DNA of 5,401 nt from Phycisphaerales bacterium (GTDB lineage: Bacteria; Planctomycetota; Phycisphaerae; Tepidisphaerales; Tepidisphaeraceae). The position numbers were made by a program, and so were the translations under genes. The stretch is taken from positions 1-5,401 of the forward strand of contig JAQGHK010000569.1 of NCBI GenBank assembly GCA_028288875.1. Direction: 5' to 3'. Below the pieces are notes generated by a model, which saw only the letters and a program-made list of their open reading frames with translations, was not told the origin of the DNA and made no database searches. Below are positions 1 to 5,401 of this stretch, one piece after another (the first letter of the stretch is position 1; each line of letters starts with the position of its first letter).

Positions 1-495
1 GTGCAGGGCCGCACGTTTAACCCGCAGCTGTTCCCGCTGGGCGTGTGGGCGACGATCGTCGCGGCGATTTTGGCGGCGGGGCTGCTGCGCTACACTAAGC
101 TCGGCCGGCGCATTTACGCCGTCGGTTCTAACGAAGCCACGGCCCGCCTCTGCGGCGTGCCGGTGGCGCGCACCAAGATCATCGTCTACCTGATCGCCGG
201 CCTGTTCGCCGGTCTCGCGGGCGTGCTGGAATTCAGCAAGCTGAACATGGGCCAGCCGACGGGCGCCCAGGCGTACGAACTGTACGTCATCGCCGCCTGC
301 GTGATCGGCGGCACCAGCCTCACCGGCGGCGTCGGCACGGTCTTCGGCACCGTGATCGGCGCGATGATCATCGGCGTCCTGAACGCCGGCGCACAGCAGG
401 CAGGCTGGGAAAAGTGGGTGCAGGAAGTAACGATCGGCGTGATCATCATCGCGGCCGTGGCGTTGGATCAGCTTCGTAATCGTCGGCGGAGCTAA
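1..495 (+). CDS. Sugar ABC transporter permease, RbsC/XylH type (CUT2), 5' end cut by window
   Basis: This is the C-terminal part of an inner-membrane permease of the BPD_transp_2 family, which forms the channel of ribose/xylose/arabinose-type ABC importers. Only 164 residues are present, against about 320 usual for the family. The GTG at base 1 is therefore most likely an internal valine codon and not a start, and the frame is open to the left edge. Visible family signatures are GSNEATARLCGV (residues 42-53), the cytoplasmic segment after a membrane helix, and QPTGAQAYELYVIAACVIGG (85-104) followed by the glycine-rich TSLTGGVGTVFGTVIGA stretch. Hydrophobic helices lie near residues 11-29, 59-77, 94-128 and 143-157, and the chain ends in a basic tail (RNRRRS). 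The substrate cannot be read from the sequence. The downstream arabinofuranosidase suggests arabinose or a small arabinoside. The ATPase and binding protein would be expected upstream. Confidence 0.9.
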   Translation: MQGRTFNPQLFPLGVWATIVAAILAAGLLRYTKLGRRIYAVGSNEATARLCGVPVARTKIIVYLIAGLFAGLAGVLEFSKLNMGQPTGAQAYELYVIAACVIGGTSLTGGVGTVFGTVIGAMIIGVLNAGAQQAGWEKWVQEVTIGVIIIAAVALDQLRNRRRS

Positions 496-576
496 TTCAC
501 GGCAGAGTGGAAACGGCGAATGTTTTTCCCTGATCGTCCCATTCTCCGATAGCCGCCTTGTGGGCGACACTCCATT

Positions 577-583
577 CGGAGGA
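577..583 (+). promoter_or_regulatory. Ribosome binding site of the GH51 gene
   Basis: CGGAGGA contains a strong GGAGG Shine-Dalgarno core (578-582) six bases before the ATG at 589. It fixes that start and rules out the overlapping reading frame that begins at 558. Confidence 0.8.
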
Positions 584-588
584 TTCCC

Positions 589-2103
589 ATGGCCGCTCGC
601 ATTCATCTGGACACGCATCATCACGTCGGCGCCGTCGATCGCCGCATCTTTGGCGGGTTCGCCGAGCATCTCGGCCGGTGCATTTACGAAGGCATCTACG
701 ACCCGACGAACAAACACGGCCTGATCGATGCGAACGGCTTCCGGACCGATGTCATCGCCGCGCTCAAGCCGCTCGGCATGCCGATCATGCGTTACCCCGG
801 CGGCAATTTCGTCAGCTGCTACGACTGGCGCGACGGCGTCGGCTCGCGCGACAAACGGCCGGTGCGGCGCGATTTCGCCTGGCACTCGCTCGAGAGCAAC
901 CAATTCGGCACCGACGAGTTCATGCAGTGGTGCAAGCTCGCCGAGACGGAGCCGATGATGGCCGTCAACCTCGGCACGGCCGGTGCGGAGGATGCCGCGG
1001 CCCTGCTAGAATACTGCAATCTCGCACCCGGTTCCTATTGGTCTGATCAGCGCAAGGCGAACGGCCACGCCGCTCCTTACAACGTGAAACTCTGGTGCCT
1101 TGGCAACGAAATGGACGGCCCCTGGCAGGCCGGCCACGTGCCCGCGGCCGAGTACGGCTGGCGCGCGCGGGCCGCCGGCGCGATGATGAAGGGGCTGGAC
1201 TCGACCATCGAAACCATCGCCTGCGGTTCCTCCGGCTACGGAATGGCCACGTATCTGGCCTATGACCGCGAAGTGCTGGAAGTAGCTTGGGACAGCGTCG
1301 ATTACATTTCCGCCCATCGCTACAGCAACAACAGTGCCGGCGATTCCGCCGGGTATCTGGCCGAGGGCGTCGAGATCGACCGCGTGCTGGCGGACTACGC
1401 CGGCATGCTGGCGTACGTGCGTGGCACGAAAAAGTCAGCCAAGCAGGTGTACGTATCCTTCGACGAATGGAACGTCTGGTACCACAGCCACGCCGGCCCG
1501 CAGGATAACAAGGAGTGGAAGTTCGCCCCGCACATTCTGGAAGATTGGTACAACCTGGAAGACGCCCTCGTGTGCGCACAGTACCTGAATGCTTTCATCC
1601 GCCGGGCGGACATCGTGAAGATCGCGTGCATCGCGCAGATCGTGAACGTGATCGCCCCGATCATGACTCGGCCCGACGGCCTGGTGCTGCAGACGATCTA
1701 CTACCCGATGATGCTGTTTTCCAAGTACGTGACGGCAGGCTCAATCTCACTGTCCGTTGGTTTGGAATCGCCGACCTACGCCGCCGGCAAGCGCGGCACG
1801 GCTCCGGCGCTGGACGTGTCGGCCACCTTCGATCCGGCCGATGGCGTGGTGACTGTATTCTGCGTCAACCGCGACGCGGCTGGTGCAATTACCACAACGA
1901 TCGACCTGGCCGATCGCGAAATCGCTGGCGTCGCGGCGACGCATGAGTTGGCCGGCAGCGACCTCAAGGCCGGCAATACGTTTGATGCGCCTAATCGCGT
2001 GACGCCGACGGCCGGCAAGGCCGTTGTCGACGGCGGCCGCGCTCAGATCACCGTGGCGGCGACCGGGTTTGCTGTCGTGCGACTGTCGACGAAGGCCCGT
2101 TAA
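589..2103 (+). CDS. abfA: Intracellular alpha-L-arabinofuranosidase, glycoside hydrolase family 51
   Basis: The enzyme removes terminal alpha-L-arabinofuranose from arabinan, arabinoxylan or arabinogalactan fragments by the retaining mechanism of clan GH-A. At 504 residues it matches bacterial GH51 AbfA proteins (about 500). The catalytic barrel covers roughly residues 20-380 and is followed by a C-terminal beta domain. The acid/base is Glu174 in CLGNEMDGPW, and the nucleophile is Glu293 in VSFDEWNVWY. Other family residues are in place: FAEHLGR (24-30), MRYPGGNF (67-74), AHRY (242-245) and Gln350. These lie one residue before the positions I recall for the Geobacillus stearothermophilus enzyme (Glu175/Glu294). 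There is no signal peptide, so it should act in the cytoplasm on imported oligosaccharides. The ATG has a good GGAGG site. It follows the sugar permease by 93 bp and precedes a second hydrolase gene, suggesting one operon. Family assignment is firm; the natural substrate is inferred. Confidence 0.96.
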   Translation: MAARIHLDTHHHVGAVDRRIFGGFAEHLGRCIYEGIYDPTNKHGLIDANGFRTDVIAALKPLGMPIMRYPGGNFVSCYDWRDGVGSRDKRPVRRDFAWHSLESNQFGTDEFMQWCKLAETEPMMAVNLGTAGAEDAAALLEYCNLAPGSYWSDQRKANGHAAPYNVKLWCLGNEMDGPWQAGHVPAAEYGWRARAAGAMMKGLDSTIETIACGSSGYGMATYLAYDREVLEVAWDSVDYISAHRYSNNSAGDSAGYLAEGVEIDRVLADYAGMLAYVRGTKKSAKQVYVSFDEWNVWYHSHAGPQDNKEWKFAPHILEDWYNLEDALVCAQYLNAFIRRADIVKIACIAQIVNVIAPIMTRPDGLVLQTIYYPMMLFSKYVTAGSISLSVGLESPTYAAGKRGTAPALDVSATFDPADGVVTVFCVNRDAAGAITTTIDLADREIAGVAATHELAGSDLKAGNTFDAPNRVTPTAGKAVVDGGRAQITVAATGFAVVRLSTKAR

Positions 2104-2144
2104 GACTTGCCGTCGTCGCCGTCGCGGGCAGAATGCGTGGCGAC

Positions 2145-2150
2145 GAGGAG
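2145..2150 (+). promoter_or_regulatory. Ribosome binding site that decides the start of the second hydrolase
   Basis: GAGGAG lies seven bases before an in-frame GTG at 2158. The alternative in-frame starts, TTG at 2107 and GTG at 2137, have no comparable site. The 17 extra residues they would add are Arg/Ser-rich and unlike the conserved start of the domain. Confidence 0.7.
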
Positions 2151-2157
2151 CAAATCA

Positions 2158-4002
2158 GTGGGCCTAGCCGAAGACTGGAAGAATCCGCCGAGCGAATATT
2201 CGTTGATGCCGTTCTGGTTCTGGAACGATGCGCTCGATGCCGATGAACTGCTGCGCCAGATCGATTCGTTCGAACGCAACGGCGTACACGGCTTCGTCAT
2301 TCACCCGCGCGTCGGCCTGCCGCGCGATCTAGGATGGATGAGCGAGAAACTGCTGGGCTTCTATCGCGTTGCGATCAATGAGGCCGCCCGGCGCGGCATG
2401 AAGGTGCTGCTGTACGACGAAGGAATGTATCCGTCAGGCTCGTCCTGCGGGCAGGTCGTCGAGCGATGGCCGGAATTGGCGTGTCGGTGTCTAGCACTGC
2501 ACGATCCGGCGACGCCGCTGCCGGCGAATGCGAATGTGGTCGAGACGATCGTCGACGCCGACGGCCGGCAGCAGTTGGTGATCGATCGGCCAGCGAATTC
2601 GATTATCCGCGGCCTGCATTACATCGGTGAAGGCCCGGCGGAGGACGAACCGCCGGCCGGGGATATTCTTAACCCCCGCACGACGGATGCGATCATCGAA
2701 CTGGTCTACGACCGCTTCCGCCGCGAATTTGGTGAACACTTCGGCAGGACGATTCTCGGTATCTTCACCGACGAGCCGAATCCGCTCGGCCGCCTGCGCG
2801 AGCGCGGCGTGATGCCGGGCACGGCGAACATCCTGCCAGAGATCAGCCGGCTGCTCGACTATGAGTTTCGCCCGCATCTGGCATCTCTGTTCTCTAAAGA
2901 CGAATCGGCCAAGCAATTCAAAGACGATCACCGTCGGGCGATCCGGCTGCGGCTGGAAGAGACGTGGTACGCGCCGCTCGGCGAATGGTGCGGCAAGCAC
3001 GGCATTGCGCTCTGCGGCCACCCCGATGCCGGCGATGAAATCGGCGTGCAGCGGCACTTCCAAATTCCGGGCCAAGACCTCGTCTGGCGCTGGGTCGCCC
3101 CGGACACGGCCAGTGCGCTCGAGGGTCCTGAGGCCACGCAGGGCAAGTGTTCGTCGTCCGCGATGATCCACGCCGGCCGGAAGCGCAATAGCAATGAATT
3201 CGCAGGCGCATACGGGGCCGAGACGACGTTCGAAGAAGTGCAGTGGTTGGCCAACTGGTGCCTGATCCGCGGCGTGAATTTGCTGATCCCGCACGCGTTT
3301 TACTATTCCATCCGTGGCCCACGCAAGGACGAACGCCCACCGCAAGTCGGGCTGCACACGCCGCAATGGAATGATGACTTCAAGGACTTCGCCGAGCATT
3401 GCCAGCGCCTTTGCTGGCTCAATGCGAACAGCCGCCACGATTGCGACGTAGCCGTGCTGACCCATGACGACCGCTGCCCCTGGCCGGCCGCTGCGGCGAT
3501 CCAACGTGGCGCGCGCGACTTCAATTATCTCGACCCGTACACGCTGCTCGACCGAGCCGAGGTAACGCCGGAGGGCATTCGCATCGCCGGGATGACGTAT
3601 CGGCTGCTGGTGATCGACGGCGACGCGGCGCTGCCGCCCGACATTCAACAGAAGCTGCACCCGATGATCGATACCGGGCACGCGGTGCGGTTCACTGCGT
3701 CGCCGGCCGATGGCAGAATCGCTGTCGTCGATGGCCCGGCCTTGTTGGAGACTATCGATCGGTTCTCAGCCGTCCGATTGCGCGTGCGATCGGCGGATGA
3801 TTTCTTGCGAGTCCGGCAGGTGGAACTGGATGGCCAGCGATTGGTCCTGGTCTTTAACGAAAGCCTGCAACGCAACGCGGCGGTGCACTTCGACGGTGCG
3901 ACGGTCGTCGAATGGGCCGGGGAAGATGTGGCATCGCCACTGCCGTCATCGGTGTCCATTGCACTGGCTGCCGGGGCACTGCGAATCTTCCGCCAGCTCT
4001 AA
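2158..4002 (+). CDS. Probable glycoside hydrolase, GH106-like (alpha-L-rhamnosidase-type), compact form
   Basis: The product is 614 residues from GTG 2158; the open frame extends back to TTG 2107 (631). Motifs recall the catalytic barrel of GH106-like proteins: PFWFWN (18-23), GFVIHPRVGL (45-54), LLYDEGMYPSG (84-94), FTDEP (203-207), GHPDAGDE (287-294), NEFAGAYG (346-353) and the very characteristic RGVNLLIPHAFYYSIRGPRKDERPP (371-395). Candidate catalytic carboxylates are Asp205/Glu206, Glu294 and Glu347; which ones act is inference. About residues 470-614 look like an alpha/beta domain (YRLLVIDGDAALPPD) and then a short beta-rich end. No signal peptide is seen, so it is probably cytoplasmic. 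Authentic GH106 enzymes usually exceed about 900 residues and carry extra beta-sandwich domains, so this is a trimmed relative whose specificity may differ. It starts 54 bp after abfA in the same direction, which suggests joint action on an arabinose-containing glycan or glycoside. It may belong to an unclassified hydrolase family. Confidence 0.68.
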   Translation: MGLAEDWKNPPSEYSLMPFWFWNDALDADELLRQIDSFERNGVHGFVIHPRVGLPRDLGWMSEKLLGFYRVAINEAARRGMKVLLYDEGMYPSGSSCGQVVERWPELACRCLALHDPATPLPANANVVETIVDADGRQQLVIDRPANSIIRGLHYIGEGPAEDEPPAGDILNPRTTDAIIELVYDRFRREFGEHFGRTILGIFTDEPNPLGRLRERGVMPGTANILPEISRLLDYEFRPHLASLFSKDESAKQFKDDHRRAIRLRLEETWYAPLGEWCGKHGIALCGHPDAGDEIGVQRHFQIPGQDLVWRWVAPDTASALEGPEATQGKCSSSAMIHAGRKRNSNEFAGAYGAETTFEEVQWLANWCLIRGVNLLIPHAFYYSIRGPRKDERPPQVGLHTPQWNDDFKDFAEHCQRLCWLNANSRHDCDVAVLTHDDRCPWPAAAAIQRGARDFNYLDPYTLLDRAEVTPEGIRIAGMTYRLLVIDGDAALPPDIQQKLHPMIDTGHAVRFTASPADGRIAVVDGPALLETIDRFSAVRLRVRSADDFLRVRQVELDGQRLVLVFNESLQRNAAVHFDGATVVEWAGEDVASPLPSSVSIALAAGALRIFRQL

Positions 4003-4024
4003 GCGCATCGACGTCACTCGTTCG

Positions 4025-4030
4025 TAAAAT
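4025..4030 (+). promoter_or_regulatory. Possible -10 promoter element upstream of the permease pair
   Basis: TAAAAT matches the sigma-70 -10 consensus at five of six bases and is the most AT-rich spot in the 90-bp gap between the hydrolase and permease genes. I see no convincing -35 hexamer 16-18 bases upstream, so this is a weak candidate. If used, transcription would start near 4037, at the edge of the inverted repeats. Confidence 0.3.
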
Positions 4031-4036
4031 GTTTGT

Positions 4037-4083
4037 GCCGGCCGACGGCCTTCGGTAGACTGACCGGCGGCCGATGTATCGGC
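4037..4083 (+). repeat. Overlapping inverted repeats in the gap before the ABC permease
   Basis: Two symmetric elements lie in the gap. GCCGG (4037-4041) can pair with CCGGC (4064-4068), enclosing an inner CCGA (4042-4045) / TCGG (4052-4055) pair. Separately, GCCGATGTATCGGC (4070-4083) is a perfect 6-bp inverted repeat around a GT spacer, ending nine bases before the ATG at 4093. The 14-bp palindrome could be an operator half-site pair or part of an mRNA leader fold. There is no T-tract after either element, so a classic rho-independent terminator is not supported. Short GC-rich repeats also arise by chance in this base composition. Confidence 0.35.
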
Positions 4084-4092
4084 TGAATTCGC

Positions 4093-5250
4093 ATGATTCG
4101 ACTCGCGCCACTCGTCTTTCGGAACCTTCTTCGCAACCGTCGGCGCAGCCTGCTTACGCTGGCCAGTTCGGCGGTGTCGCTGGCGTTGCTGGCCATGCTG
4201 CTCGCGGTTTATCAAGGCTTTTTCTACGGCGAAGATTCGTCGCCATCTGAGGCACGCCGCGTCATCTGCCGCCATCGCGTGTCACTCACGCAGGCGTTGC
4301 CGGCCAGCCATCAGGCACGCATCGATTCGGTGCCTGGCGTGGTCATTTCCTCCGCCTGGACATGGTTCCAAGGGAAGTACCAAGACGAACGGCCGGAGAA
4401 TTTCTTCGCCCGCTTCGCCGTCGATGCTGATCGGATCTTTGAACTGCGTCAGGACTGGCAGGCGCCGCCGGACCAAATCAAAGCATTCAAGCAGAGTCGC
4501 ACCGCCTGCGCTGTCGCTCAGAAGATCGCGACGCAGCACAACTTTAAAGTCGGCGATCGCATCACCATCAAGGGCGACATTTATCCGGTGAATCCGGAAC
4601 TGACCATCGCCGCCATCTTCCAGCACCCGGCTAATACAGAGTGCCTGATTTTCCATCGCGACTATCTGACCGAAATGCAATCCAAGTCGGCGACTTCGCG
4701 CGATACGGTCGGCACCTTTCTGCTGCTGGCGGACAAGCCCGAAAACGTGCCACGGATTTCCAAGGCCATCGACACGATGTTTGATAACGACCCGGCCCCG
4801 ACGCGCACTGAATCTGAAAAAGAGTTCGGCCGATCGTTTCTGGCGTTTCTCGGCAATATCAAAATGTTCCTGGCCGCCATCTGCGGCGCGATCTCGTTCA
4901 CGATCCTGCTCGTCTCGGCGAACACAGTGGCGATGTCAGTCCGCGAGCGAACGCGGGAACTGGCCATCCTCCGCACGCTGGGCTACGCGCCGGGTGAAAT
5001 CCTGTCGCTGGTATTAGCTGAGTCGGTGCTGATCAGCATTCTTGGCGGGGCGGTCGGGCTGGGGCTGGGCGCATTGCTCGCCAAGGGCGCGCAGGCCGGG
5101 TCAGGCGGGTTCCCGGTGCCGGGCGTGAAGTGGCAGGCCGTGCTGATCGTGATGACGATGGCCGTCCTCATCGGCTTCCTGGCGGCGGTGGTGCCGGCCA
5201 TCGGTGCGTCGCGGAAGAACGTGGTCGAATCGTTGCGGTTTGTGGGATAA
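4093..5250 (+). CDS. ABC transporter permease, MacB/FtsX family
   Basis: This 385-residue inner-membrane protein has the four-helix MacB/FtsX layout. A basic N-terminus (RNLLRNRRRS) leads into helix 1 (about 20-42). A large extracytoplasmic domain of the MacB_PCD kind follows (about 47-255). The FtsX domain has helices at about 256-280, 308-332 and 346-370. The cytoplasmic loop VRERTRELAILRTLGYAPGEI (283-303) is the hallmark coupling segment that contacts the ATPase, and the C-terminal VVPAIGASRKNVVESLRFVG is also typical. Family members export macrolides, lipoproteins or peptides, or transmit force across the membrane; the substrate is unknown here. No ATPase domain is fused, so a separate subunit is needed. 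I see no clear Shine-Dalgarno before ATG 4093; this start places the basic residues directly before helix 1. A similar permease begins 3 bp downstream, so the two probably form a heterodimer or are co-expressed. Confidence 0.9.
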   Translation: MIRLAPLVFRNLLRNRRRSLLTLASSAVSLALLAMLLAVYQGFFYGEDSSPSEARRVICRHRVSLTQALPASHQARIDSVPGVVISSAWTWFQGKYQDERPENFFARFAVDADRIFELRQDWQAPPDQIKAFKQSRTACAVAQKIATQHNFKVGDRITIKGDIYPVNPELTIAAIFQHPANTECLIFHRDYLTEMQSKSATSRDTVGTFLLLADKPENVPRISKAIDTMFDNDPAPTRTESEKEFGRSFLAFLGNIKMFLAAICGAISFTILLVSANTVAMSVRERTRELAILRTLGYAPGEILSLVLAESVLISILGGAVGLGLGALLAKGAQAGSGGFPVPGVKWQAVLIVMTMAVLIGFLAAVVPAIGASRKNVVESLRFVG

Positions 5251-5253
5251 TCG

Positions 5254-5401
5254 ATGGGCGTACCGATCAATTACAACATCCGGAACCTCGCCCAGCGCAA
5301 GGGCACTACGCTCATGACCGCGCTGGGCATCGGCCTGACCGTGGCCGTGCTGGTGATCGCCATCGCGCTCACCACGGGCCTGAGCAGCGTGTTCGCCGGC
5401 A
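5254..5401 (+). CDS. Second ABC permease of MacB/FtsX type, 3' end cut by window
   Basis: An open frame starts at ATG 5254, 3 bp after the preceding stop, and runs off the right edge after 49 codons. The product begins MGVPINYNIRNLAQRKGTTL, an amphipathic basic N-terminus, followed by a hydrophobic helix (MTALGIGLTVAVLVIAIALTTGL, about residues 21-43). This is the same pattern as the start of the previous gene and of MacB/FtsX permeases generally. A weak GGGA site (5244-5247) overlaps the end of the upstream gene, which suggests translational coupling. Only the first helix is visible, so the family call rests on this pattern and on the neighbour. Confidence 0.75.
   Translation, partial: MGVPINYNIRNLAQRKGTTLMTALGIGLTVAVLVIAIALTTGLSSVFAG

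Noticed and set aside
1..3. GTG at the first base as the start of the permease
   Set aside because: The protein would be half the family length and would lack the N-terminal helices. The frame is open to the edge, so the gene is simply cut by the window.
496..530. Possible terminator between the sugar permease and abfA (TTCAC/GTGGAA stem and a five-T run at 523-527)
   Set aside because: The stem is only about five pairs with a bulge, and the T-run starts 11 bases after it, so it does not form a rho-independent terminator. An operon continuing into abfA remains possible.
554..566. Small CGCC-TTGTG-GGCG hairpin just upstream of the abfA ribosome binding site
   Set aside because: A four-pair stem is too short to stand out in DNA of this GC content, and nothing else supports a regulatory role.
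558..1046. + strand open frame starting at TTG 558 and overlapping the abfA start
   Set aside because: It runs out of frame through conserved GH51 sequence and gives an Arg/His-rich product. The GGAGG site at 578-582 serves the ATG at 589.
965..1579. 204-codon - strand open frame opposite abfA
   Set aside because: The translation is extremely arginine- and proline-rich and low in complexity, and it lies opposite an unambiguous GH51 gene, so it is a shadow frame.
2491..3681. Long 396-codon open frame on the - strand inside the second hydrolase gene
   Set aside because: It is entirely antisense to a gene with clear conserved motifs. The product is Arg/Val/Ala-rich with no recognisable domain, as expected when high-GC codons suppress stops in the opposite frame.

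Overview
The window is a gene-dense, high-GC stretch of bacterial DNA with all five recognisable genes on the + strand. The first and last are cut by the window edges. High GC, weak or absent Shine-Dalgarno sites on several genes, a sugar-utilisation cluster and MacB/FtsX-type permeases fit a heterotrophic soil or freshwater bacterium. A planctomycete (Planctomycetota) is my best guess, but no marker gene here proves it.

Layout. Positions 1-495 hold the C-terminal half of a ribose/xylose-type (CUT2, BPD_transp_2) sugar ABC permease. After a 93-bp gap comes a complete GH51 alpha-L-arabinofuranosidase (589-2103, abfA) with its catalytic residues intact and no signal peptide. A second probable glycoside hydrolase follows after 54 bp (best start GTG at 2158, ends 4002). 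It resembles the catalytic part of GH106-like (alpha-L-rhamnosidase-type) proteins but is much shorter. These three genes look like one carbohydrate-uptake and degradation unit: import a sugar or small glycoside, then remove arabinofuranose and possibly another sugar in the cytoplasm.

A 90-bp gap (4003-4092) with a -10-like hexamer and overlapping inverted repeats separates this unit from a second one. That unit is a MacB/FtsX-family ABC permease (4093-5250), followed 3 bp later by the start of a second permease of the same general type (5254 to the window end). The second unit is probably an efflux, lipoprotein-release or mechanotransmission-type ABC system. Its ATPase is not in the window, and nothing in the sequence links it to the sugar genes.

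I found no RNA genes, CRISPR arrays, insertion sequences or phage genes. No clearly novel system is visible. The item most worth following is the compact GH106-like protein beside the arabinofuranosidase.
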